This document shows positions 34,243 through 43,228 of a stretch of 64,000 bases of DNA, in pieces. The stretch comes from Desulfobacula toluolica Tol2 (GTDB lineage: Bacteria > Desulfobacterota > Desulfobacteria > Desulfobacterales > Desulfobacteraceae), in NCBI RefSeq assembly GCF_000307105.1, contig NC_018645.1:97001-161000 (forward strand), in the 5' to 3' direction. A program made the position numbers and the translations under genes. The notes beneath the pieces are model-generated. The model had not been told where the DNA came from and ran no database searches. It saw only the letters and a list, made by a program, of their open reading frames with translations. Every line of letters starts with the position of its first letter. The stretch's first letter is position 1.

Positions 34243-34868
34243 GCTTATCCTATTTAATTTTAAATGGAAAAACCCGGCAATTTGTTTTCAACCGGATTTT
34301 TTTTGTCAAATACATTGTCAGCAAGGGACTTCCTTTATTTTTGAGGAGTTCTTTTGCCCACTATGTCTTTTATTCAAGCATTATATCACATTGAAGAAAA
34401 CAGCGCCACAGTATCCCCAAGCCACCTCAGGGCTAATGCATGTAAATATTGCAAAGTCCTTGTCTTATGGGTGAGAGTATGAATAACCTGAACACCACAT
34501 CTTACAGTTTTTTTCTAATAAAAAAACGATTTATGCGACAACTTCCTGCAGATAAGGATAAAACGTCATTTGTAGAAATTAAAAAAAGCAACTGCCTTCT
34601 TAACCAGAGGGGAGTTATAAAATTATTTGAATACCGGCCAAGTCAGATTGATCTGCCATGTGCAGGCTTGGTATTTCATACTGGTTTGCCAACAACAAAA
34701 TCGGGTGCAGTTCAATAGTTTGGATTTACAGCTTTTTTTAAAGACTTGTTGACATATGAACGCATTTTATTACAATAAAACAATAAGGCCGTCGACAATC
34801 TCCAGCTTTTTTTTTCTGGGTCAATGTTTGTTTAACACCTTGATACAAAAGCCGATATTTGAAATATT
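34243..34868. other. 626-bp intergenic region with one doubtful small frame
   Basis: An open frame from ATG 34479 to 34718 (79 codons, GAGAG just upstream) is the only possible gene. Its product (MNNLNTTSYSFFLIKKR at the start) has no recognised feature, and the codon pattern is not clearly like that of its neighbours. No RNA gene or strong hairpin terminator is seen. Confidence 0.3.
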
Positions 34869-37118
34869 ATGTCCCGTAAAAATGACGTCATGAAAGAAAA
34901 ACAGGTACTGGCCTCGTTTATTTCAAAACTGCCGGAAGCCATTATTATCTGTGATGCCAACGGGTTAATCCTGCTGCACGACCACCAGTCTGAAATATAT
35001 CTTTTGGCGGATAAGAGCAATCCTGTGATACCGGTTTTGATGACCGGCAAACCCATTACTGCGCTCATTGACAAAAACCTTGTTGAACATGCACTTGACG
35101 AAATCAACGAGCAATTAAGAAAAAAGGTCGAAAATACGGTTTCAACCTTTATTTTACAAACCCACGCCCTTGTCTTAGAGACCCAGGTGGTGCCTGTTTT
35201 AAATTCTGCCGGTCTATTTTCCGGGTTTGTTGTGATCCTTGATGATATTACCCAGCAAAGCCGGGCACAAAAACGGGTAGAATCCCTTTTAAACACTTTG
35301 TCCAAAAATGCCAGATCCCCTATGGCAAGTATCAGGGCCGCCATTGAAGCCATGAGAGAGTTCCCCGGGATGGATGAACAGCACCAGCATCAGTTCAAAG
35401 AGATCATTTACAAGGAATCCATTGTATTAAGCGATATCCTCAATAGCGTATCAGATGAATACTCACGTCTTATCAACACAAACAAGACCTTGAAACAGTT
35501 GTTCGTAAAAGATTTTTTACAAACAGTGTCCAGGAGGTCTCAAGATAAATTTGGGCTAATCTGCCGCGTTACTAACCGTTTTGATGCCGAAAACATAAAA
35601 ATTAAAGCCGATCCCTACACCTTTATCAATGTGTTTATTTTTATGTTGGGTCGGCTGAAAACCGAAACCGGGCTGACTGAATTTTATTTTAATTTTTATA
35701 AGAAAAATGCCATTGCGTTGATTGATATTTCCTGGAAAGGAGATCCGGTAAGCCCTCAATTGCTAAAACAATGGGAAAGCCTGGATATTGGTACACAAAA
35801 CATGGTTTTAAATATCAGCTTAAAAGAGGCACTCAACCAGCACCAGAGTGCAATCTGGACATACCCCGAACAAGATGAAGTTAATGATATGCCTTGTGTA
35901 AGATTTTTTATTCCGGCAGATGAGAGTTTGGTGCAAAACATCCTTGAACCGGTTTCCCTGATTCCGGAAAGCCGGATACAGATCGGGGATATTGAAGCAT
36001 TTGATCATTCCGATCAGGCTTTGGAACTGGACAACCGTTTGCTGACCGAGCTTTCCTACACTTCGCTTATTCGTGAAATCAACCAGGCAACAAGAGTTGA
36101 AGAGATTATCGGCAAACACAGCCAGTTGCCAAGGCTGATTCACAGTATGCTCACCAGCGGGACAAAAATCAAGACCGTGACATGGCTGGTCACGGCGTTT
36201 TCAGATGCCATCTTACATAAACTGCTGACTTTTGCAACAAAAGCTCTTGGACCGTCCCCGGTTCCGTTTGCCTTTGTTACTTTGGGCAGTGAAGGCAGAA
36301 AAGAGCAGACCCTGAAAACTGATCAGGATAATGCCGTTATTTTCAAAGATTCTGAGGACGACGGTCAGACAATTGAAATTCTTCAGCCCTATTTTCTGAA
36401 ACTTGGGGAAAAAGTCTGCACCTGGCTTGATCAGTCGGGATTTGATTTTTGCCAGGGCGGCATCATGGCGAAAAATCCAAAATGGTGTCAGCCTCTTTCC
36501 ATATGGAAAGACTATTTTTCCTCCTGGATACATGCGGCATCACCCGAGGATCTGCTTCATACCAGTATTTTCTTTGATTTCCGGTTTGCTTATGGAGACA
36601 GACAGATCACAGATGAACTGACAGCCTATATGATGAACCAATTATCCAACTGGACTGGATTTTTCCGAAATATGGCGGAAAATGCCGTGTATTTCAAACC
36701 TCCGATTGGATTTTTCGGCAATTTTTCAGTCCGGTCCAAAGCACCGCATAAAAAATGTCTTGATATTAAGATGGCCTCCATCCCCATTGTTGATTTTGCA
36801 AGAATTTATTCTCTAAAGCACGGCATCAGGGCCACCGCCACTCAGGACAGGCTTTATCAACTATATGTGAAAAAGGTTTTATCCCGCAATGAGTATAATG
36901 AACTGGATCAGGCCTATTGCTTTAATATGCAGATACGGTTCATGACACAGATCCAGGCGATTCTCGGTCAAAATATAAAACCGGATAATTACATCAATCC
37001 CAAGCACCTGTCTTCCATTGAAAAAAAAATGCTCAAAGAAGTATTAAAAAAAATAAAAGCTATCCAGGCCAAACTGAGGTTTGATTTTATAGGTGACACA
37101 GACGGTCTGATTTCTTAA
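34869..37118 (+). CDS. PAS/pseudo-histidine-kinase fused to a DUF294-type nucleotidyltransferase
   Basis: A 749-residue protein. Residues about 10-130 look like a PAS domain (LPEAIIICDANGLILLHD). A HisKA-like helix follows near 150, but the usual H-E-L-R-T-P-L reads NARSPMASI, so the phospho-acceptor His is missing, and the ATPase region (about 240-370) is also degenerate. Residues about 455-560 hold a GlnD-like nucleotidyltransferase core, LGSEGRKEQTLKTDQDNAVI, with Gly-Ser and paired Asp. The DUF294 C-terminal domain (about 610-745) follows with FFGNFSVRSKAPHKKCLDIK. It may sense a ligand and nucleotidylate an unknown protein. It is convergent with the polyamine operon. Confidence 0.75.
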   Translation: MSRKNDVMKEKQVLASFISKLPEAIIICDANGLILLHDHQSEIYLLADKSNPVIPVLMTGKPITALIDKNLVEHALDEINEQLRKKVENTVSTFILQTHALVLETQVVPVLNSAGLFSGFVVILDDITQQSRAQKRVESLLNTLSKNARSPMASIRAAIEAMREFPGMDEQHQHQFKEIIYKESIVLSDILNSVSDEYSRLINTNKTLKQLFVKDFLQTVSRRSQDKFGLICRVTNRFDAENIKIKADPYTFINVFIFMLGRLKTETGLTEFYFNFYKKNAIALIDISWKGDPVSPQLLKQWESLDIGTQNMVLNISLKEALNQHQSAIWTYPEQDEVNDMPCVRFFIPADESLVQNILEPVSLIPESRIQIGDIEAFDHSDQALELDNRLLTELSYTSLIREINQATRVEEIIGKHSQLPRLIHSMLTSGTKIKTVTWLVTAFSDAILHKLLTFATKALGPSPVPFAFVTLGSEGRKEQTLKTDQDNAVIFKDSEDDGQTIEILQPYFLKLGEKVCTWLDQSGFDFCQGGIMAKNPKWCQPLSIWKDYFSSWIHAASPEDLLHTSIFFDFRFAYGDRQITDELTAYMMNQLSNWTGFFRNMAENAVYFKPPIGFFGNFSVRSKAPHKKCLDIKMASIPIVDFARIYSLKHGIRATATQDRLYQLYVKKVLSRNEYNELDQAYCFNMQIRFMTQIQAILGQNIKPDNYINPKHLSSIEKKMLKEVLKKIKAIQAKLRFDFIGDTDGLIS

Positions 37119-37131
37119 TATTTTTACCCTT

Positions 37132-38013
37132 TTAATCGTTAAGGGAATGCCTGTTGCGCTGAATCATTCCCATGATGGAATACACAAGCTGTGCCGCGGC
37201 AAAATCCGATCCATGATCGCCGGGTATGGGTGCCAGCTCAACAACATCAAACCCTGCCAGGGATCTTTGGCAGAGGCATTTTTCAATAAGCCAGAGCGCA
37301 TCATACCATCCAAGGCCTCCGGGCACAGGTGTCCCTGTTGCCCGGATAACTGAAGGATCAAGGCCGTCCACATCAAAGGAAAGATAAATGATATCAGGAA
37401 AATCCAACGGCAACACCATGTCACGACCCTTGTTTTGATACAGCATGCCGGCATCAAGATACCCCACGCCGATGGATGAGCGCAGTTCATGCTCTTCACG
37501 GGATATGGCCCTGACACCGATCTGGAACAGGGGAAGGTTGAGTTCATCCATGGCACGCTTCATGACACAGGCATGGCTGAAGCGTTCTCCCTGGTATTCG
37601 TCCCGAAGATCAGCATGGGCGTCAAATTGTACGATGCCGATGGGTTGTTTTATTTTTGAGCTAATTGCCCTGAGGGCACCCAGGGTTACGGTATGTTCTC
37701 CGCCTAAAAGTACCGGGATCGCCCCCATGGATATGGATTTTTCAACACGGGCTTCTATGCGTGAAAGCACCTGTTGGATATTGCCTGTGCAGTCAACCGT
37801 GGCTGTGGTATGGATTCCCGATTCCAGTGGGACAGACTCGCCATCCCATGCTTCAAGCTGCTGGGATGCTTCAAGGATTGCCCGTGGACCGTCTGCCGTA
37901 CCGCTGCCATAGGAGACGGATGCCTCAAGCGGTGCCGGAATAACATGAAATAAAGATTTGTCTGCCTGCCGGTTTCCTTTTTCAGATTCTATAAAATCAG
38001 GAATGGATGACAT
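37132..38013 (-). CDS. speB: agmatinase
   Basis: A 293-residue ureohydrolase. The binuclear Mn site is visible: GGEHTVT (His), FDAHADLR (Asp-x-His-x-Asp) and SFDVDGLDPS (Asp-x-Asp). It hydrolyses agmatine to putrescine and urea. It is the last gene of the operon speA - carboxyspermidine dehydrogenase - nspC - speB, 20 bp after nspC, and supplies putrescine for the two upstream-encoded enzymes. Length is typical. Confidence 0.92.
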   Translation of the reverse strand: MSSIPDFIESEKGNRQADKSLFHVIPAPLEASVSYGSGTADGPRAILEASQQLEAWDGESVPLESGIHTTATVDCTGNIQQVLSRIEARVEKSISMGAIPVLLGGEHTVTLGALRAISSKIKQPIGIVQFDAHADLRDEYQGERFSHACVMKRAMDELNLPLFQIGVRAISREEHELRSSIGVGYLDAGMLYQNKGRDMVLPLDFPDIIYLSFDVDGLDPSVIRATGTPVPGGLGWYDALWLIEKCLCQRSLAGFDVVELAPIPGDHGSDFAAAQLVYSIMGMIQRNRHSLND

Positions 38014-38033
38014 ATGCTTTCCTTTTTAAAGTT

Positions 38034-39200
38034 TTACAGCCGATTTTTAAAATTTGAATAGCCAAATGTTTTAACGATCTCCATTTGCCGGTCTTGTGAC
38101 CGGAACAGGGCAATGGCAGGAAGCCGGATGCCGTTAAACGTATTTGTTTTTACCATTGTGTAAATTGCCATATCGGAAAAAACAAGTTTTGAACCAACTT
38201 GCAAGGGAGTGTCAAAAGAATATTCACCCGCCACATCCCCGGCAAGACATGAAGCCCCTGCAATGCGGTAGGTGTGTTTTTTTTGTCCGGGGTTTGCAGA
38301 ACCGATGATATGGGGCCGGTAAGGCATTTCAAGCACATCCGGCATATGGGCGGGCACGGATGCATCCATTATGGCGATATTCATATCCGACTCAACAATA
38401 TCCAGAACCGTGGCAACAAGATAGCCGGTATTCAGGGCAACTGCCTCACCCGGCTCAAGGTAGACCTTCACGTTCCAGCGATTTTTAACCGACAAAATAA
38501 TGTCTTCAAGCAGGCGAAGATTATACCCCGGTTTTGTAATATGGTGGCCCCCGCCAAAATTAATATAGTCCATATCAGAAAAATAACGGCCAAATGAAGT
38601 TTCAACCGCCTTCACTGTTCTTTCAAGACAATCTGCATCCTGTTCGCACAGGTTATGCCAGTGCAGTCCCTTGATATGGGGCAACAGGTCTTCGCAAAAT
38701 TGAGATTTTTTAACGCCTAACCTGGAACCTTTGGCACACGGATCATACATTGGTGTTGCTCCTTCGGAATGTTCCGGATTGATCCTGATTCCCAATGTAA
38801 CGGTTCGGCCAAGGGATGCCGTTGTCTTTTTGACCAGTTCCCTGAACCGCTCAAGCTGGCTGAACGAATTAAACACAAGATGATCTGTTGTGTGGCAAAG
38901 CTCAATAATATCATCTCTGGAATAGCCGGCAGCAAAGGTATGCACCTCCCTGCCAAACTCTTCTTGGCCCAGCCTGGCTTCATGGGGAGAGCTTGCACAA
39001 ACGCCGTCCAGCACGGTTCTCAACAGGGCAAACACCCGGGGCATGGCAAAGCATTTAAGGGCAAGCAGAATCTTGCAACCTGTTTGCTGTTTCAGGTCTG
39101 ATAAAATGGCAAGGTTGTGTTTCAACAACTCTTCATCCACGACAAAACAGGGGCTGGGAACCGTATCAGGATCAAAACGGTAATGCGTATATCCGTTCAC
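38034..39200 (-). CDS. nspC: carboxynorspermidine/carboxyspermidine decarboxylase
   Basis: A 388-residue PLP enzyme of the alanine racemase/group IV decarboxylase fold. The PLP lysine lies in ILLALKCFAMP. HWHNLCEQDAD, INFGGGHHITKPGY and the late SCLAGDV (active-site Cys) are characteristic. It decarboxylates carboxyspermidine to spermidine (or the nor- analogue). The start is GTG 39200, overlapping the stop of the dehydrogenase gene (GTGA), so the two are coupled. Substrate choice between nor- and spermidine forms cannot be read directly; SpeA and SpeB supply putrescine, which favours spermidine. Confidence 0.92.
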   Translation of the reverse strand: MNGYTHYRFDPDTVPSPCFVVDEELLKHNLAILSDLKQQTGCKILLALKCFAMPRVFALLRTVLDGVCASSPHEARLGQEEFGREVHTFAAGYSRDDIIELCHTTDHLVFNSFSQLERFRELVKKTTASLGRTVTLGIRINPEHSEGATPMYDPCAKGSRLGVKKSQFCEDLLPHIKGLHWHNLCEQDADCLERTVKAVETSFGRYFSDMDYINFGGGHHITKPGYNLRLLEDIILSVKNRWNVKVYLEPGEAVALNTGYLVATVLDIVESDMNIAIMDASVPAHMPDVLEMPYRPHIIGSANPGQKKHTYRIAGASCLAGDVAGEYSFDTPLQVGSKLVFSDMAIYTMVKTNTFNGIRLPAIALFRSQDRQMEIVKTFGYSNFKNRL

Positions 39201-40390
39201 GACAGTTCCACAACCTTCCAGGGCAATCCGTGCAGATTGAGCGCATCCATGAACGGATCAGGGTCAAATTGTTCCATGTTCCAGACGCCCGGCAGGTGCC
39301 ATTTTTTTTGAAGCATCAGCATGGCCCCGATCATGGCCGGCACCCCTGTTGTGTAGGATATGGCCTGTGAGCCGACCTCTTTGAACGCTTCTTCATGGCT
39401 GCAGATATTGTATATATAAAGGGTTTTGTCTTTATTGTCCTTGATTCCCTTCATCACACAGCCGATACAGGTTCTGCCTTTTGTCAGCGGTCCAAGGGAC
39501 GAAGGCTCGGGTAGAACCGCTTTTAAAAACTGCAATGGAATTATTTTTTCCCCTTGAAAATCAATGGGATCAATGCGGGTCATGCCGATATTTTCCAGAA
39601 CCTTGAGATGATTGAGATACTGGTCGGAAAAGGTCATCCAGAATCGTGCCCGTTTTAAACCCTTTAAATGAAGGACAAGGGACTCGAGTTCTTCGTGGTA
39701 CATCAGGTAACACTTGCGCGGACCAATTCCTTCAGGGAAATCATAATTCATGGACCAGGACAGGGGGTCGGTCTCCACCCATTCTCCTTGTTCCCAGTAT
39801 CGTCCCGGCTGGGTTATCTCCCGTATATTGATTTCCGGGTTGAAATTGGTGGCAAATGCCTGGCCGTGATCTCCGGCATTGCAGTCAATGATATCCAGCT
39901 GATGGATCTCATCAAAATGATGTTTTTGTGCCCAGGCGCAAAAAACATTGGTCACGCCCGGATCAAATCCTGAGCCAAGCAAAGCCATGAGGTTTTTTTC
40001 CCGGAATCGTTTTTCATATTCCCATTGCCATTTGTATTCAAATTTTGCCAGGTCAGGCGGTTCATAATTGGCCGTGTCCAGATAATCCACACCTGTGGCA
40101 AGACAGGCTTCCATCAATGCCAGATCCTGGTAAGGCAATGCCACATTGAGTACTAAGTCAGGATTGACGGACTTTATAAGTTCTACGGTTTCCTGAACAT
40201 TATCTGCATCCAGCTTTGCCGTGGTGATTTTTTTATTGAACCGCTTTTCTATCTCACCGGCAATGGCATCGCATTTTGACACTGTCCTGCTTGCCAGAAC
40301 AATTTGGGAAAATACATCAGACACCTGGGCGCATTTATGGGCAACAACACTGCCAACCCCTCCCGCGCCAACAATCAAAACTTTGGACAT
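39197..40390 (-). CDS. carboxyspermidine dehydrogenase (saccharopine dehydrogenase family)
   Basis: A 397-residue protein with an N-terminal NAD(P)-binding Rossmann motif VGAGGVGSVV and the saccharopine-dehydrogenase-family body (LDTANYEPPD, LLGSGFDPGVTNVFCAWA). In this operon it would condense putrescine with aspartate semialdehyde and reduce the product to carboxyspermidine. It lies between speA (84-bp gap) and nspC (4-bp overlap). This context distinguishes it from a lysine-pathway saccharopine enzyme. Confidence 0.9.
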   Translation of the reverse strand: MSKVLIVGAGGVGSVVAHKCAQVSDVFSQIVLASRTVSKCDAIAGEIEKRFNKKITTAKLDADNVQETVELIKSVNPDLVLNVALPYQDLALMEACLATGVDYLDTANYEPPDLAKFEYKWQWEYEKRFREKNLMALLGSGFDPGVTNVFCAWAQKHHFDEIHQLDIIDCNAGDHGQAFATNFNPEINIREITQPGRYWEQGEWVETDPLSWSMNYDFPEGIGPRKCYLMYHEELESLVLHLKGLKRARFWMTFSDQYLNHLKVLENIGMTRIDPIDFQGEKIIPLQFLKAVLPEPSSLGPLTKGRTCIGCVMKGIKDNKDKTLYIYNICSHEEAFKEVGSQAISYTTGVPAMIGAMLMLQKKWHLPGVWNMEQFDPDPFMDALNLHGLPWKVVELS

Positions 40391-40474
40391 ATCACACCTC
40401 CTGATAGCTGTTTAAAACCGGATAAATTCAAATGCATATTTTTGCTTGTTTTTTTTTATCTTACACCTTTTGGA

Positions 40475-42388
40475 TTATCGTTCAAAATAGGTATATCCCC
40501 TCAAACCGGCCTCATACACCTGCATGATTTCACGCCTTTCCTGGGGAGATATTTTTCCCCGGCGAACTGCAGCTTCCGCAATTTTCCGGAACCGGACCAG
40601 CAAACGCTTGGGATCATATGCCACATAAGACAAAATGTTGGCCACTGTATCCCCCTCCTGCTCTCCTACAAATTCATATTCTCCGTTTTCAAGGATTTTA
40701 ATGGTCACCACATTTGTATCGCCAAGCAGGTTGTGAAGATCTCCAAGGGTTTCCTGGTAGGCACCCACAAGAAAGGTTCCCAGAAAATATTCTTCGGAAT
40801 CCTTTAATTCATGCAAAGGCAGATACCGTTTAAATCCATGGGAGTCAATGAACCGGTCCATCTTGCCGTCACAGTCACAGGTGATGTCTGCAATAATGGC
40901 TTTTCTTAAAGGCTCTTCATTCAGCCGATGAATTGGCATTACGGGAAACAGCTGTTCAATGGCCCAGGAATCCGGCAGGGATTGAAACACGCTGAAATTG
41001 CAATAATAAATATCTGCCAGGGCACGTTCGATATCTTCCAGTTCAGGGCCGATGTGCTTCATCTCTTTGGCTTTTTTTGCTATTTCATTCATGGTTGCCC
41101 AGAAAATTTGTTCTGCTAAAGACCGGTCCCGAAGGGTTATCTTTCCATGATTGAACAGTTTGCGGACCTCATCCCGGTAAAAAAGGACATCATTAAAACA
41201 TTCCTGTATGTTTCTGATACTCAATGTTTCCAGAGCATTAAACATATACTGGATCTGGGGGTGACACTCTTCGGGCAGGGTGTCCGGCAGGGGTTCGGGC
41301 TGAAACCTTGTAACATCAAGAACATTGAACAACAGCATGGAGTAATAGGCAACCAGGGAACGGCCCGATTCGGTAATGATTGTCGGATGAGGAATCTTTT
41401 CTTCATCCAGCGAAGTCATTACACTTTCAATAATATCTGTGCAGTATTCACTCTGGGTGTAATTTTTGCTGCTGAGAAAATTTGACTGTGATCCGTCATA
41501 ATCAACAGCCAGGCCTCCGCCAAGGTCAAGGTATTTTATGTTGGCACCTTCTTTGAACAGGCCTGCATACACACGGCATGACTCATTGACAGCGGTTCTG
41601 ATTTCACGGATATTGGATATCTGAGATCCCAGGTGATAATGAACCATTTGCAGGCAATCCAGCATGTTTTCCCTGTCCAGCAGATCAACTGCTTGAACGA
41701 TTTGTGTGGTATTAAGACCGAATATGCTCCGGTCTCCGCCCGAATCCGCCCAGTGTCCGCCAGCCTGTGTTGACAATTTTATTCGGATGCCTAAAACCGG
41801 TTTTGCGTTCAATGCTTTTGACCGTTCAATGATCAGCGGAAGCTCGCTTGGCATTTCCACAACCAGGATGCAGAAGTGTCCGATTTTTGAAGCATAGAGT
41901 CCAAGGTCAATAAATTCCTGGTCTTTGTATCCATTGCATATCAAAGGGGCTTTTTTGTCCGTTTGCATCCCCATGGCAGCAATAAGTTCAGCTTTGCTGC
42001 CTGCTTCAAGTCCATGATGGTATCTGGCACCGAACTGGGTTATTTTTTCAACCACCTGCTCTTGCTGATTCACTTTTATTGGGTAGGCACCGATAAATGA
42101 ACCGCCATAATTTAATTCATTGATGGCAGACAAAAAGCTTTCATTTAACTCGATAATCCGGGAATTGAGAATGTTTTCAACCCTCAGCAGCACCGGCATG
42201 TCCATGCCCCGTGCTTTCATGCCTTCCACCACTTCGGGTATGCTGACCGCATTGCGTATTTCACCCGGAGACGGCATCACCATCAGATCACCATTGTCCG
42301 AAAGTGAGAAATAACCGCCTCCCCAGTCATCTATGCCATAAAGATCACTGGATTTATTCGTATTCCATCGCTCAAATGTGTAGTTCAT
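40475..42388 (-). CDS. speA: biosynthetic arginine decarboxylase
   Basis: A 637-residue protein of typical SpeA length. The PLP-barrel motifs are present: AYPIKVNQQEQVVEKI (PLP Lys), GLEAGSKAEL, ICNGYKDQEFI, HYHLGSQISNIREI, and LDLGGGLAVDYDGS. It converts arginine to agmatine. It is the first gene of the spermidine operon. A candidate sigma-54 promoter lies 86-100 bp upstream of ATG 42388 and an 8+8-bp dyad about 150 bp upstream, suggesting that operon expression is under activator control rather than constitutive. Confidence 0.95.
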   Translation of the reverse strand: MNYTFERWNTNKSSDLYGIDDWGGGYFSLSDNGDLMVMPSPGEIRNAVSIPEVVEGMKARGMDMPVLLRVENILNSRIIELNESFLSAINELNYGGSFIGAYPIKVNQQEQVVEKITQFGARYHHGLEAGSKAELIAAMGMQTDKKAPLICNGYKDQEFIDLGLYASKIGHFCILVVEMPSELPLIIERSKALNAKPVLGIRIKLSTQAGGHWADSGGDRSIFGLNTTQIVQAVDLLDRENMLDCLQMVHYHLGSQISNIREIRTAVNESCRVYAGLFKEGANIKYLDLGGGLAVDYDGSQSNFLSSKNYTQSEYCTDIIESVMTSLDEEKIPHPTIITESGRSLVAYYSMLLFNVLDVTRFQPEPLPDTLPEECHPQIQYMFNALETLSIRNIQECFNDVLFYRDEVRKLFNHGKITLRDRSLAEQIFWATMNEIAKKAKEMKHIGPELEDIERALADIYYCNFSVFQSLPDSWAIEQLFPVMPIHRLNEEPLRKAIIADITCDCDGKMDRFIDSHGFKRYLPLHELKDSEEYFLGTFLVGAYQETLGDLHNLLGDTNVVTIKILENGEYEFVGEQEGDTVANILSYVAYDPKRLLVRFRKIAEAAVRRGKISPQERREIMQVYEAGLRGYTYFER

Positions 42389-42473
42389 ATGAATTTCTCT
42401 TTCAGCAGTATTAATTTGTCCTGTTCATTTCTGCAAATGAAAGGCCGATTACTATAAAAATTTCTGAATAAAT

Positions 42474-42487
42474 GCAACCTGTTTTCC
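42474..42487 (-). promoter_or_regulatory. candidate sigma-54 promoter of the spermidine operon
   Basis: On the minus strand TTGGAAAACAGGTTGCATT has GG and GC separated by ten bases, with a full TTGCA at -12 and TGG at -24 (consensus TGGCAC-N5-TTGCA; the C of TGGC is A). Transcription would start near 42462, about 75 bp before speA. Confidence 0.55.
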
Positions 42488-42530
42488 AATTTTTTCTTAA
42501 CCGAATACTGCAATGTTTTTTCTATTGGAC

Positions 42531-42553
42531 AACCAGACCTGAAATGTCTGGTT
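42531..42553. promoter_or_regulatory. dyad upstream of speA, candidate activator site
   Basis: AACCAGAC-N7-GTCTGGTT. It includes the word ATGTCTGGT (42544-42552), which occurs twice more right after the sigma-54 activator gene (44638-44646 and 44681-44689). Its distance to the -24 element is about 45 bp, rather short for an enhancer site. The remainder of the gap from 42389 to 42805 shows no gene. Confidence 0.45.
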
Positions 42554-42805
42554 TTGTGATGCAGGAGATCGCAAGAATCGTTTTTTGTCAAAATCACTAT
42601 AACCTGATTTATCCTCGTTTGATTCAAGTCGGCAATCATAACTATTCAACATCCTTATTCCAGGTTAGCTAACAGCAACAAAAATGCCAATATCTGCTGC
42701 TGCTGGAAGTTTTGTGGGGGAGTGTTTTTTTGATAATCAGCCTGCCCCTTTTGTTTTATTCATTTGCTTGTTCCTTCTGGCATATTAATTGTAAACATAA
42801 GAAGC

Positions 42806-43051
42806 ATGGATAAACATCAAACATCAATAAACGGTATCATCATACCTGTTGACTGGAACACGGAAGGCAAGGTTCTCAAAATTGCAATTGTAACATTTGA
42901 TGAGGATACAGTCATGGTTGCAGACAACGCCTGTTGTCGAAACTTGATGAATCATATCAGGAAAACCGTTACTGTCAGCGGTGAAATAAGCATCATCAAT
43001 GCCGTAAAAAAGATGCGGGTGGAACATTTCGAGATTCATCAAAATATTTAA
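42806..43051 (+). CDS. small conserved-looking protein of unknown function
   Basis: I choose ATG 42806 (AAGAAG just upstream), giving 81 residues. The sequence alternates short hydrophobic strands (IIIPVDW, VLKIAIVTFDEDTVMVAD) and ends VSGEISIINAVKKMRVEHFE, which suggests a small beta-barrel or OB-like fold. It has adjacent cysteines (ACCRN). It lies between the divergent speA promoter region and the activator gene. I do not recognise a family. Confidence 0.55.
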   Translation: MDKHQTSINGIIIPVDWNTEGKVLKIAIVTFDEDTVMVADNACCRNLMNHIRKTVTVSGEISIINAVKKMRVEHFEIHQNI

Positions 43052-43228
43052 AATATCACACTATTAAAGGTTTGAGATCAAATTGCCTGATACTGCATTC
43101 TTGCCTGTCAATTTTTGTTTTTATTGACAACGATTATTGTTGTTGATAATGAAACTGTCAAATTCTTACACTGTTTCCGATACCGGTCAACAGGTTTTGT
43201 TAAAAGTTTATTTTTTTTTGGAATCAGC

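Noticed and set aside
34479-34718. Possible small gene upstream of the PAS/nucleotidyltransferase gene
   Set aside because: Only a weak GAGAG precedes the ATG and the product has no recognisable feature, so I mention it within the intergenic entry but do not call it.
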